Source: Hyphomonadaceae bacterium (GTDB taxonomy: Bacteria > Pseudomonadota > Alphaproteobacteria > Caulobacterales > Aquidulcibacteraceae). From it: 34,149 nucleotides of DNA. Of the stretch, positions 7,357 through 15,301 are shown one piece after another. A program made the position numbers and the translations under genes. The DNA is taken from positions 1 through 34,149 of the forward strand of contig JAEUMT010000065.1 in the NCBI GenBank assembly GCA_016791365.1. The letters are read 5' to 3'. The first letter of the stretch is position 1. Each line of letters begins with the position of its first letter. Under the pieces are notes generated by a model. It was not told where the DNA came from, did no database searches, and saw only the letters and a list, made by a program, of their open reading frames with translations.

Positions 7357-8115
7357 ATGCTCATCCAGTTGCCCAGCGGGTCGTCGGACCAGCCGGGTCC
7401 GCAGAATGCGGAAGACACGACGACAACCTTCGAAGCGGGACTTCGCCGCGATCTCGCGAGTTCTCCGATCGTCTCGTACGACTCGATGTTGGGCGGTTGG
7501 ACGAAGCGCGCGATTGAACTCACGCTGACAATTCTGACGGCGCCGGTCTGGGCGCCTTTGATGCTGGTTTCCGCCGGCGTTGCGAAGGTGCGCAACGGCG
7601 CCTCGGCGTTCGTTTCGCAAGAGCGCATCGGCTATGGCGGGCGCGCCTTCAATTGCTATTCGCTTCAAATCTCGCGCCCGTCGCGCGAAGGCGCCGCGGA
7701 TGAAGCGCCCGTCGCGAATGATGCGAGTGGAAAGGCGGCGCGTCGCGGAAAATGGCGTCGCGCATTTGAGCGCTTGCCGCAGCTCTTGAACGTTATCCGC
7801 GGCGAGATGGCTTTGGTTGGGCCTGCGCCGCTCGCTCGCGGGCAGCTTGAGCCAATGCGGTCCGCGCGCCGCTATTATCTGAGCGCGCGCCCCGGCGTCA
7901 TCGATACCAGCACCATCATTGGCGGCAGCGATGATCCCAGCCAGTACAAGATTTATGCGATGTCGTGGGCGCTCACGACGGACGTGCTGATTTTCTGGGA
8001 CGCGCTGCGCTCATTGTTCGATCGCAGCGAAGATCTTTGGAAGCCAAGCTTCAAGCGCGCCGAGCCTGGTCAGAGCACCAGCGGAATCGTCGTCCGCCGG
8101 CGCTCAAACCAGTAA
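7357..8115 (+). CDS. Sugar-transferase-like protein (PHPT fold) with altered active site
   Basis: A 252-residue relative of bacterial sugar transferases (PF02397), which attach the first sugar-phosphate to undecaprenyl phosphate. The fold marks are a basic-hydrophobic membrane segment (KR at 50-51 followed by about 20 hydrophobic residues), QERIGYGGRAF (88-98), LPQLLNVIRGEMALVGP (140-156) and RPGV (178-181). Key catalytic parts are changed. The Asp-Glu pair just before LPQL is Glu138-Arg139, the KFRTM block reads YSLQIS, VGPRP reads VGPAP, and the RPGITG block is not kept. The enzyme may be inactive or specialised. The ATG at 7357 has AGGA about six bases upstream. The gene ends one base before the converging Wzc-like gene on the other strand. 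Family placement is good, activity is doubtful. Confidence 0.75.
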   Translation: MLIQLPSGSSDQPGPQNAEDTTTTFEAGLRRDLASSPIVSYDSMLGGWTKRAIELTLTILTAPVWAPLMLVSAGVAKVRNGASAFVSQERIGYGGRAFNCYSLQISRPSREGAADEAPVANDASGKAARRGKWRRAFERLPQLLNVIRGEMALVGPAPLARGQLEPMRSARRYYLSARPGVIDTSTIIGGSDDPSQYKIYAMSWALTTDVLIFWDALRSLFDRSEDLWKPSFKRAEPGQSTSGIVVRRRSNQ

Positions 8116-8116
8116 C

Positions 8117-10213
8117 TTACGAAATGCTGTAATAGGACTTCGACTCGTTGAAATAGAGTGAGTCCGTGTACGATTGCCAACGCGGCAGGACGTAGTTCAG
8201 CGCAATGCCCAGGATGTTGCCGCCGGCGGCTTCGGTTTGCGCCACGGCCGCGCGCATGGCGCCGATGTGTGTTCGCCCGGCGCGCGCGATCAAAACGGTT
8301 GTATCGGCGCGGCCGACAACGATGCGGGTTTCCGCAACAGCCAGGATCGGCGCGCAATCCAGGATCACGAGGTCGTAGTGGGCGCGCAGATCCTCGATCA
8401 GCGTGCCCATGGCGTCTGAGCCGAAAACGTCGCGCGGGGTGAAGCCCGAGGCCGCGATCGGCAGGACGTGCGCTTCCGAATTCGGGTCGCGTACGATGGC
8501 CGAGCGCCACGGCGCCTCGCCGGCAAGCACCTGCAGAATGCCGACATCGGTTTCGATGTCGATGACGTCGTTGATCGATTGCTTGCGCAGATCGCAATCG
8601 ACGACGCAGACCTTTTGACCCGACATCGCGGCGACGCGCGCGAGGCACATCGAGATTGTGGTCTTGCCTTCGTCAGGGAGCGCCGATGTGACCGCGACGA
8701 CCTTGGAAGAGAGATCGAGCTTTGAATAGACGATCACCGTGCGCAGGACGCGCAGCGATTCCGTGAACGCGGACATCGGGCGCCCGACAAGATAGCCCGA
8801 CGGATGACGTTCGGCCGGCGGCATCTGGCGCATCATGCGCTTCGAGATCGTCGGGATCGAGGAGATCGCCGGCACGCCCACCTTCGCTTCGAGATCGTCG
8901 GCGTTCTTCACTGATTGGTCGAACAGCTCGGCAATGAGGCCGGCGATGACGCCGACCAGCAATCCGGCCGCCAACATCATCAGCAGCGCAAAGCGCAGTT
9001 GAGGGGATGACGGTTGGCCCGGGAGCGCGGCCCCCGACAACAGGCGCGCAGTCGGCGCGCTCAGCTGTGACTGATCGGCTGAGTTCTGGTAGCGCTGCAG
9101 GAAGGTTTCATAGAGCGCGCGCGCCTCGCGCGCTTGTTCTTCAAGATCGCGGGCGCGTTGTTGCGCGGAGGCATTGTTAGCGGCGGGCGTCGCCGCCGGC
9201 GCGCTGGCGCGGCGGGCCTGTTGCAGCGCCTGGACGCGCGAACGGGCGCGCGACACGTCGCCTTCCATATTGCCTTGGATGCGTTGCACTTCCCGCTGAA
9301 TTTGCGAGTCCAGATCGCGGCGTTCCTGCTGAACGGCTTGCACGGCCGGGTGTGTCGGCAGGTAGCGGTTTTCGAGATCTTGCTGGCGGCGGTTAATGTC
9401 GGCTTCGCGCTCGCGCAGCGAGTTGATCGCGGCGGAATTGGCGACATTCGCCACCGCATCAATCGACGCGCCGGAAGAGCGCAGATCCGTGAACTGACGC
9501 AGGCGCGCTTCGCGCTCGGCAAGTTCGCCCTGTGCGGCGGCCAGCTGGCCCGCGATGTTCTCGCCTTGCGGCTCAACGGCGGCCGGATCGTCCGGCGAGG
9601 CGATGCCCGCTTCGAGGCGATAGGCGTTAAGAGCGTCCTCTTTGGTTTGAACGTCTTCGCGGAGTTCAGCCAAGCGGCGCGACAGCCACGAGTTCTCACT
9701 CATGGCGTCGCTGGCGCTCATGTTGAGTTGGCTGGCGAGGTAAACGTCGGCGTAGGTGTTGGCGATCAGCTGAGCGCGCTGCGCCGTCGAGGAGCGCGCT
9801 TGGATTTCGATGATGCCCGTCGCCTGCGGCTCAACCGTGATGGCGCGCGCCAAATCTTCGGTGAGGCCGGGCGTCTCGCGGCCGTTTTGCATGCCGAGGG
9901 CCGAAGCCAATTCGCCCATCAGCGCCGGTGAGCGCAGCAGCGCGACTTCAGCGTCGATGGGTGAAATTTGTTGTGCGCCGGCTGTGACCGCGGGCTGGTT
10001 CATCATCAGCATCGCGGTCGCGGTATAGGTCCGCGGCTGCAGCATGATGATCGCAAACGTCAGCACGGCGGCGACCGTCGCGCTGATCGTGATGAGCCAC
10101 ATCCGACGGCGGAACATGTTCTTCGCCGCCGTGAGGCCGATCATGTCGGCGAGGCCGCGCGGCGCTTCCTTACGCGTCGGATCTACGGCCGGCTCTTTAT
10201 TGACCATGTTCAT
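8117..10213 (-). CDS. Wzc-type polysaccharide co-polymerase / tyrosine autokinase
   Basis: About 698 residues from the ATG at 10213 (a TTG at 10255 would add 14 residues; neither has a strong ribosome site). Order: Wzz-like N-terminal domain with membrane helix 1 (about 38-58), a long periplasmic coiled-coil region (about 180-380), membrane helix 2 (about 407-428), then a complete BY-kinase domain. The kinase domain has Walker A SALPDEGKTT (510-519), Walker A' VCVVDCD (535-541), Walker B LVILDCAP (615-622) and a C-terminal tyrosine cluster (Tyr674, 682, 687, 694, 695). In the family this inner-membrane protein controls chain length and export by cycles of Tyr autophosphorylation and oligomerisation. 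It lies downstream of the Wza-like gene on the same strand, the common wza-wzc order. It is the intact counterpart of the degenerate kinase at 6039. Confidence 0.92.
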   Translation of the reverse strand: MNMVNKEPAVDPTRKEAPRGLADMIGLTAAKNMFRRRMWLITISATVAAVLTFAIIMLQPRTYTATAMLMMNQPAVTAGAQQISPIDAEVALLRSPALMGELASALGMQNGRETPGLTEDLARAITVEPQATGIIEIQARSSTAQRAQLIANTYADVYLASQLNMSASDAMSENSWLSRRLAELREDVQTKEDALNAYRLEAGIASPDDPAAVEPQGENIAGQLAAAQGELAEREARLRQFTDLRSSGASIDAVANVANSAAINSLREREADINRRQQDLENRYLPTHPAVQAVQQERRDLDSQIQREVQRIQGNMEGDVSRARSRVQALQQARRASAPAATPAANNASAQQRARDLEEQAREARALYETFLQRYQNSADQSQLSAPTARLLSGAALPGQPSSPQLRFALLMMLAAGLLVGVIAGLIAELFDQSVKNADDLEAKVGVPAISSIPTISKRMMRQMPPAERHPSGYLVGRPMSAFTESLRVLRTVIVYSKLDLSSKVVAVTSALPDEGKTTISMCLARVAAMSGQKVCVVDCDLRKQSINDVIDIETDVGILQVLAGEAPWRSAIVRDPNSEAHVLPIAASGFTPRDVFGSDAMGTLIEDLRAHYDLVILDCAPILAVAETRIVVGRADTTVLIARAGRTHIGAMRAAVAQTEAAGGNILGIALNYVLPRWQSYTDSLYFNESKSYYSIS

Positions 10214-10380
10214 ATGGTTCACGCGCAGCCCACTTCTTGGCGCCCGAGTTTGCAACGGAAGACGGCACTAAGCTTAGCATCGTGGCAAAGCCAATGTCGT
10301 CCTCAGCGTGAGGCCATGCATGCTTCGCGCCGCGAGAACGTGTTGAAAAAGGCGCGCTGCGTTCGCGCCGGCGTTCAGCT

Positions 10381-10959
10381 TTAGAACAGGCGTTCGCCGA
10401 TCCGCACGGTGTCGCCAGGCAGAACCGGGGTGGCGACCGTGAGCGGGTAGGCGCGCTCCACGCTCTCATTCGCGTGACGGATGAAAACCCGGGACTGGTT
10501 CGCGCGATAGGTGAATCCGCCTGCCGTTGCGACAGCGTTCGGAACGGTCAAGCTGGCCGAGTAGGGGTAGGTGCCGGGACGGGTCACTTCACCCAGGATG
10601 AAGAACGGCCGGTAGTTGGTGACTTCGACCGCCACGCTGGGGCTGCGAACATAGGTGCTGAGCGCGGTTTGTAGCGCCGTCGTGAATTCCGCGACGGTAA
10701 GGCCGCCCGCGCGGATCGTGCCGACGAGCGGGTAGGCGATGTTGCCTTGCGCACCAACCGTGAACGGGCCGGTGAGGTCCGGTTCGTTGAAAACCGTAAT
10801 GCGAATCTGGTCGCCGGCGCCGAGCTTGTACTCGACGGGTTCGATCATCTCTTGGGTCGACGGCGCCATGGTGGCGCAAGCGCCAAGCGCGCCCGCGCCG
10901 GCAGTCAAAACAAAGCTACGCAGGAAGCCCCGCCGGGTGTGCCAGATTGGCGATGTCAT
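10381..10959 (-). CDS. Short polysaccharide export lipoprotein (OPX, Wza/GumB-like)
   Basis: A 192-residue lipoprotein, start ATG at 10959 with GAGGA eight to nine bases upstream. The N-terminus has a twin-arginine-like motif (TRRGFLR, 8-14), a hydrophobic stretch and a lipobox ending at Cys28 (ALGAC). The polysaccharide-export domain follows (YKLGAGDQIRITVF, PLVGTIRAGGLT), then a single SLBB-like segment (FFILGEVTRPGTYPY, GGFTYRA). The protein ends right after LPGDTVRIGERLF. Wza is about 380 residues and spans the outer membrane with a C-terminal helix; this protein has none. It therefore belongs with the short OPX proteins that cannot form the outer-membrane pore alone and are thought to work with a beta-barrel partner. 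The gene precedes the Wzc-like kinase on the same strand, separated by about 170 bases. Confidence 0.88.
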   Translation of the reverse strand: MTSPIWHTRRGFLRSFVLTAGAGALGACATMAPSTQEMIEPVEYKLGAGDQIRITVFNEPDLTGPFTVGAQGNIAYPLVGTIRAGGLTVAEFTTALQTALSTYVRSPSVAVEVTNYRPFFILGEVTRPGTYPYSASLTVPNAVATAGGFTYRANQSRVFIRHANESVERAYPLTVATPVLPGDTVRIGERLF

Positions 10960-11181
10960 GAAACTCAGTCCTCGCCGCGTTCCTACGCTATCGGCATTTG
11001 GAAGCAAAGGCGGGGCCAACGTTCACCCCACAACCGCGACAATTTTCCCGCGTTCGCCGGCATGGTTAGCAATGCTCGAATTGTACGAAATCGGCGTGCG
11101 CGATTAAGGCTGCTTTGCACCCTGAGAGCGCAAAACGGGAACTCTGTTGCGGGCGCTAAGACCCGGTGATGTGATCCCCGC

Positions 11182-12006
11182 GTGAGCGTGATGCGTCTCT
11201 TCCAACGGTCAAAATCGCCTGTTGCGAGATTTCTCGAAGGACGGGTTGGCTACGCCGTTGGCGACATTCACGGCCGTTCGGACCTCCTGGCCGACATGCT
11301 TGCATTGCTGGAAAAACGGTCCGTCGAGGACACACGGCTTGCCGGCCCGCCGATCGCGATTTTTCTGGGTGACTACATAGATCGCGGCCATGACAGCGCC
11401 GGCGTTATTGGGTTGCTGGCGTCGGGCCGGCCGCGTCATTGCGAGTGTCGCTATCTGCGTGGCAATCACGAGCAGTCGCTGATGGCCTTTCTCGAAAACC
11501 CGACCGCTCAACGGGGTTGGATGCTGCAGGGCGGGGCCGAGACCTTGATGTCCTACGGCGTGCGTCCGCCGCCGTTCGACGGCTCGAAGGAGAGTTGGCA
11601 GCAGGCTGCGGATGAGCTTCGCCGGCGCATGCCGGCGCCGCATCTCGAATTTCTGAACGCGCTGGAACGCTATGTTGAACTTGGCGACTATGCGTTCGTG
11701 CACGCCGGGGTCGATGACACCCGCGCGCTGGCCGACCAGACGGACGAGGCGCTCTATTGGAGCCGAGGCAATTTTACCGACTCCAAGCGGCCGTTCACGC
11801 ATCGGGTTGTTCATGGCCATACGCCGGTGGACCAGCCCTTCGCCGACGCCCGCCGGGTCGCTGTGGATACCGGCGCCTACGCCTCGGGGACCCTGACGGC
11901 GGCCCGGTTCGAGGGTGAGACGGTGACATTCCTGACGGCCCGCCGGCCAAACGTGACCGTTTCGACGCCGTCCCGAACCGTTCTGGCCGCCGACGTCAAC
12001 TGGTAG
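11182..12006 (+). CDS. Metallophosphoesterase, PPP-type serine/threonine phosphatase-like
   Basis: A 274-residue calcineurin-like phosphoesterase with the full metal-binding motif set: GDIHGR (27-32), GDYIDRG (63-69), GNHEQ (94-98), then HAGVDDT and HGHTP near the C-terminus. These coordinate a binuclear metal centre. The GDIHG/GDYIDRG/GNHE combination is that of the PPP protein phosphatases, including bacterial PrpA-like enzymes. The start is a GTG at 11182; no strong ribosome site is visible. It is divergent from the short export lipoprotein across a 222-base region. Position next to a tyrosine-kinase export system suggests, without proof, a phosphorylation-control or polysaccharide-related role. 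No signal peptide, so cytoplasmic. Confidence 0.85.
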   Translation: MSVMRLFQRSKSPVARFLEGRVGYAVGDIHGRSDLLADMLALLEKRSVEDTRLAGPPIAIFLGDYIDRGHDSAGVIGLLASGRPRHCECRYLRGNHEQSLMAFLENPTAQRGWMLQGGAETLMSYGVRPPPFDGSKESWQQAADELRRRMPAPHLEFLNALERYVELGDYAFVHAGVDDTRALADQTDEALYWSRGNFTDSKRPFTHRVVHGHTPVDQPFADARRVAVDTGAYASGTLTAARFEGETVTFLTARRPNVTVSTPSRTVLAADVNW

Positions 12007-12080
12007 GGCGCGGCGCGAGGTCCGCTTGTTCGAGTACGCGGCGCGGTTTACACCCCGCTCACCGAACAGGAGATCGCGGC

Positions 12081-12377
12081 ATGGCGCAAAGTGGCGCTCA
12101 CGGAAACATGGACATCACGGACCAGAAGGCCACCTTCCACGGCTTCATGTCGGCGACGGTGTGGACCTGCGGTTTGCTTGCGCAAGTTGTCGCTCTGCTG
12201 ACCCTGGCGTTTGCTATCGGCGCTGGCTGGTGGGCGGGCTTCGTCGCCTTCGTGCTGATTGGCGTGGCGATTGGCGCTTCGTTCAAGTTGTCCGGCGTTT
12301 ACTGGGCGATGCAGGTGGCGCTCTGGGTGTTGTTGACGCTCGGCGGCCTCATCGTTCCCGCGCTGACAGCGGGCTGA
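12081..12377 (+). CDS. aa3-type cytochrome c oxidase subunit IV-like membrane protein
   Basis: A 98-residue protein with a soluble N-terminus containing the segment HGNMDITDQKATFHGFM (7-23), followed by about three hydrophobic helices (29-50, 52-68, 72-95). The M-D-x-x-x-x-x-x-T-F-x-G-F pattern just before the first helix matches the small bacterial aa3 oxidase subunit IV family (PF07835), known in alphaproteobacteria such as Rhodobacter and Paracoccus. The ATG has AGGAG seven to eight bases upstream. It is three bases upstream of the TTG start of pntAA and probably co-transcribed, so it may be a small membrane partner of energy metabolism rather than strictly an oxidase subunit. The longer tail than the classic 50-residue family is unusual. 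Confidence 0.6.
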   Translation: MAQSGAHGNMDITDQKATFHGFMSATVWTCGLLAQVVALLTLAFAIGAGWWAGFVAFVLIGVAIGASFKLSGVYWAMQVALWVLLTLGGLIVPALTAG

Positions 12378-12380
12378 TCG

Positions 12381-13517
12381 TTGAAAATCTCCGTCCTCAA
12401 GGAAACAGCGCCTGGGGAGACCCGGGTCGCCGCCACGCCGGAGACAGTCAAGAAGATCGTGGGGCTCGGCCACACGGTGACGGTAGAGACCGGCGCCGGG
12501 GCGAGCGCGAGTTTCCCCGATGAACAATTCAAAGCCGCTGGCGCCGAGATACTCGCTGACGGCGGCATCGGCGCGGCTGACCTCGTCGTCAAAGTGCGCC
12601 GCCCGTCCGATGCGGAGATCGGGAAGATCAAGGTGGGGTCTGGCTTCGTGTCGTTGCTGGAGCCTTACGGCGATAAGGCGACGATCGATGCCTTGGCAAA
12701 AGCAAAAGTTGATGCGCTGGCGATGGAGTTCATTCCACGCATCAGCCGCGCGCAATCGATGGACGCGCTGAGTTCGCAAGCGAACCTGGCGGGCTATCGC
12801 GCGGTGATCGAGGCGTCGGCGCTGTTTGGGCGCGCGTTTCCAATGATGATGACGGCCGCCGGCACGATCGCCGCCGCCAAGGTTTTCATCATGGGCGTTG
12901 GCGTTGCGGGCCTGCAAGCCATTGCGACGGCGCGCCGCTTGGGCGCTGTTGTGAGCGCCACGGATGTCCGGCCGGCCACGAAAGAACAGGTCGCTTCACT
13001 TGGCGGCAAGTTCGTTGCCGTGGAAGACGAAGAGTTCAAGCAAGCGGAGACGACTGCCGGCTACGCCAAGCCGATGAGCGCTGAGTATCAAGCCAAGCAG
13101 GCGGCGCTCGTGACAGAGCACATCGCCAAGCAGGATATCGTCATCACCACGGCGCTGATCCCTGGCCGTGCGGCGCCGGTGCTGGTGACCGAAGCGCAAG
13201 CCAGGTCGATGCGCCCGGGCTCGGTGATTATCGACCTTGCGGTTGCGCAGGGCGGCAATTGTCCGCTCTCGAAGCCGGATCAATTGGTCGACGCGAACGG
13301 CGTGAAGATCATGGGCTTCACCAACCTGCCCGCGCGCCTCGCTTCGGATTCCTCTTCGCTCTACGCCAAGAACTTTCTCGCGCTGCTGCCGCTGCTGACC
13401 GACAAGGGCAGCAAGGCCTTCGCGCCCGCCTGGGATGACGAAATCATCAAGGGCGCTATGTTGAGTAAGGGCGGTGCGCTTGTGCATCCGCACTTTGCTC
13501 CGAAGACCGCCGCATGA
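12381..13517 (+). CDS. pntAA: NAD(P) transhydrogenase subunit alpha part 1 (NAD-binding domain I)
   Basis: A 378-residue soluble NAD(H)-binding component of the proton-translocating transhydrogenase, which makes NADPH from NADH using the proton gradient. The N-terminus KISVLKETAPGETRVAATP matches alanine dehydrogenase/PntA from the first residue, so the TTG at 12381 is the likely start despite a weak ribosome site; its place three bases after the preceding stop suggests coupling. The Rossmann motif MGVGVAGLQA is present in the middle, and the RQD-type loop and the DLAVAQGGNCPLS segment follow later. The length fits the split alphaproteobacterial form in which alpha is two genes. It overlaps the next gene by four bases (ATGA). 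Confidence 0.93.
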   Translation: MKISVLKETAPGETRVAATPETVKKIVGLGHTVTVETGAGASASFPDEQFKAAGAEILADGGIGAADLVVKVRRPSDAEIGKIKVGSGFVSLLEPYGDKATIDALAKAKVDALAMEFIPRISRAQSMDALSSQANLAGYRAVIEASALFGRAFPMMMTAAGTIAAAKVFIMGVGVAGLQAIATARRLGAVVSATDVRPATKEQVASLGGKFVAVEDEEFKQAETTAGYAKPMSAEYQAKQAALVTEHIAKQDIVITTALIPGRAAPVLVTEAQARSMRPGSVIIDLAVAQGGNCPLSKPDQLVDANGVKIMGFTNLPARLASDSSSLYAKNFLALLPLLTDKGSKAFAPAWDDEIIKGAMLSKGGALVHPHFAPKTAA

Positions 13518-13864
13518 ACGACGTCGAATTCGCCAAGCGCTATTACGAAGCATGGAACAAGCGCGATCTTGACGCGATTTGCGCGCTCTATGCCGATGAT
13601 ATCGAGTTTTCGTCGCCTTATATCGCCGCGCTCGGTTTTTCTCCGGACGGCGTGATCCACGGCAAGGATTTACTGCGTCTCTATTTCGAGAAGGCGCTTG
13701 AGCGCGCGCCGCAACTCACGTTCACACCGGAAGATTTGCTCGTCGGCGCGCGTGGGCACACATTAGTTTATCGCAACCATCGCGGTGAACGCGCTGCTGA
13801 AACTCACGAAACGGATGGCGTTGGCCTCGTCATCCGCGCGGACGCGACCTACAGTACCGAGTAA
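13514..13864 (+). CDS. NTF2-like (SnoaL-type) domain protein
   Basis: A 116-residue small protein. The pattern FAKRYYEAWNKRDLDAICAL followed by YADDIEF is typical of the NTF2-like/SnoaL superfamily, whose cone-shaped fold serves as a small-molecule pocket in enzymes or as a binding domain. The start ATG overlaps the pntAA stop (ATGA, 13514-13517), so it is expressed with the transhydrogenase. No signal peptide or membrane segment. The C-terminus (DGVGLVIRADATYSTE) looks complete. Specific function unknown. Such genes are not part of the enzyme complex in known systems, so its place between pntAA and pntAB is odd. Confidence 0.7.
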   Translation: MNDVEFAKRYYEAWNKRDLDAICALYADDIEFSSPYIAALGFSPDGVIHGKDLLRLYFEKALERAPQLTFTPEDLLVGARGHTLVYRNHRGERAAETHETDGVGLVIRADATYSTE

Positions 13865-13883
13865 AGGTATGAAGGAGACGCGC

Positions 13884-14228
13884 ATGGCCGGTTTTGCCCG
13901 CAACATGGTGGTCGCGGCGTTCGCCGCCGCAATGTTGTCTGTCGCGCCAGCGCAAGCGCAGAGCGGAAGCTCCGCGCAGGACCTCAGCTATTGTGCGGGG
14001 GCGATCGCCGCGCACGGCAATCTCGATGTCTTGACGTATCCTCAAGGCGCGACCGGCGAGTGGGCGCCGGCGCTGGGGCGCATCCTCGAGGCGCTCAACC
14101 GCGAAGAGGGCGTTGAGGGCATGACCGGGCGTTACGCCGCCAGTGCGGCGAAGGGCTATTGGCTGGAGCAACCGGCCCGTGCGCGCGCCGCGGCCGCGAA
14201 TGAGTGTCGCGCTCGTTTCGGCGGCTAA
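13884..14228 (+). CDS. Small secreted protein of unknown function
   Basis: A 114-residue predicted exported protein. The start at 13884 is chosen because GGAG lies six bases upstream and the protein then begins with a signal peptide: MAGFARNMVV, hydrophobic VVAAFAAAMLSV and an APAQAQS cleavage site near residue 25. An in-frame ATG at 13869 is an alternative. The mature part is about 90 residues with two cysteines (DLSYCAGAI and ANECRARFG) that could form a disulfide in the periplasm. I do not recognise the family. The stop codon overlaps the stop of the opposite-strand gene at 14225 (shared CTAA). Confidence 0.65.
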   Translation: MAGFARNMVVAAFAAAMLSVAPAQAQSGSSAQDLSYCAGAIAAHGNLDVLTYPQGATGEWAPALGRILEALNREEGVEGMTGRYAASAAKGYWLEQPARARAAAANECRARFGG

Positions 14229-14752
14229 CGAAAGCGTGCATGTAACGCGCTCAGCTGCGCGTGTCCGTCTTCGAGTGTGACGTCAGCCATCTGCGGCTTG
14301 ATTGTTAGTTCGGGGGCGTTTGCGTCATGCGGCCGCACGAGGATTTGGCGCACGAGATGGTCGCGGCGTCCGATGCGCCTGGTGCGTTCAATCTCGATCG
14401 TATCGATGTCCTGCCAGGCGATAGCTCGGATCGGTTTGAACATGCGCACCTGTAGTCCGTAGCGGTCAGCGCGCAGGATCGGTGCGCGATCGAACAGCAG
14501 GCGAACATAGGTAAGAACTCCGCTCATGACCGCCAGCGTCAGCGCGCCCAAAACCAGCGTCGCGAGAGCGCCGAGGGAAAAGAGGTAGGCCTGCGACGTG
14601 CCGACCGGCGCACTGGCGATTTCCGCCGCCGCGAGCCAGGCGCCTAGTGCGAGAAACGGCAGGGCGACGAGCACTAGCAACGATAGCCATTGCAATGCCC
14701 ATCCGGGCGATGCGCGCCACTCAATCACTCCCTCCGTTTCGTTTCCGGTCAT
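14225..14752 (-). CDS. Two-helix membrane protein with PH-like cytoplasmic domain
   Basis: A 175-residue protein with start ATG at 14752 supported by AGGA about nine bases upstream. The longer open frame running to 14938 would cover the start of pntAB and is not needed. Two hydrophobic helices (about 20-43 and 52-80) are followed by a beta-rich domain: RYGLQVRMFKPIRAIAWQD, IDTIEIERTRR, LVRQILVRP. This layout, with a W-x-D-I-x-x-I-E pattern, is like bacterial PH-type membrane proteins (YdbT/STM3941-like). It lies antisense between pntAA and pntAB and breaks the transhydrogenase operon. Its 3' end meets the small secreted gene's stop. Function unknown. Confidence 0.6.
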   Translation of the reverse strand: MTGNETEGVIEWRASPGWALQWLSLLVLVALPFLALGAWLAAAEIASAPVGTSQAYLFSLGALATLVLGALTLAVMSGVLTYVRLLFDRAPILRADRYGLQVRMFKPIRAIAWQDIDTIEIERTRRIGRRDHLVRQILVRPHDANAPELTIKPQMADVTLEDGHAQLSALHARFR

Positions 14753-14839
14753 GACGCGTTCCTGGCGACGACTATAGGTTGACCCGGCGCAAAATCCGCC
14801 TCTTAGTCCCTCGCGACGAGTCCGTATCCGAGGGGCCAC

Positions 14840-15148
14840 ATGGAAGCGGTTGATCCGTTCGTATTCTATCTCGCCATCTTCGTGCTGGCGATTTTCGTAG
14901 GCTATTACGTTGTGTGGTCCGTCACCCCGGCGCTCCATACGCCGCTCATGGCCGTCACCAACGCCATCTCATCCGTGATCATCGTCGGTGCGCTCATCGC
15001 CGCCGGCGCGAGCGCGATGACGGATGGCGGCTGGATCGCCAAGGGCGCGGGCGGCCTGGCGGCGGGCCTCGCGGCGGTGAACATCTTCGGCGGCTTCCTT
15101 GTGACCCAGCGCATGCTGGCGATGTACAAGAAGAAAGAGAAGAAGTGA
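14840..15148 (+). CDS. pntAB: NAD(P) transhydrogenase subunit alpha part 2 (membrane domain)
   Basis: A 102-residue hydrophobic protein with about four segments: FVFYLAIFVLAIFVGYYVVW, a helix after TPLMAVTNAISSVIIVGAL, the glycine/alanine-rich AGGLAAGLAAVNIFGGF and the Lys-rich end MYKKKEKK. The sequence HTPLMAVTNAISSVIIVGAL is a strong signature of the PntAB membrane part, which with PntB forms the proton channel. It has its own weak candidate promoter (TTGACC at 14779-14784 with an 18-base spacer to TTAGTC), which would be needed because the opposite-strand gene separates it from pntAA. A long palindromic element follows its stop codon. Confidence 0.92.
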   Translation: MEAVDPFVFYLAIFVLAIFVGYYVVWSVTPALHTPLMAVTNAISSVIIVGALIAAGASAMTDGGWIAKGAGGLAAGLAAVNIFGGFLVTQRMLAMYKKKEKK

Positions 15149-15160
15149 CGTGCGCGGCAG

Positions 15161-15289
15161 TTCTCGCCCTCTCCCTTGCGGAGAGGGTCGCCGCGAAGCG
15201 GCGGGGTGAGGGGCGTTCAACCGCCCCGGCGCCTGATCGCTTGAACGCCCCTCATCCCCCAACCCCTTCTCCGCAAGGGAGAAGGGGAG
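15161..15289. repeat. Composite intergenic palindrome (REP/BIME-like)
   Basis: A nested palindrome between pntAB and the next gene. The inner arms GAGGGGCGTTCAA (15208-15220) and TTGAACGCCCCTC (15241-15253) match over 13 bases. Each outer arm is itself a hairpin: CCTCTCC...GGAGAGG (about 15169-15187) and CCTTCTCC...GGGAGAAGG (15265-15285). A mini-hairpin CGCCGC-GAA-GCGGCG lies at 15189-15203. Similar composite elements are scattered between genes in many alphaproteobacteria. Possible effects are mRNA end protection, attenuation of downstream expression or a mobile REP-type origin. Confidence 0.85.
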
Positions 15290-15301
15290 TCGGACGGCGC
15301 C

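Noticed and set aside
14753-14938. N-terminal extension of the minus-strand PH-like gene up to 14938
   Set aside because: Would overlap the pntAB start on the other strand; the ATG at 14752 has a ribosome site and gives the membrane-protein start.
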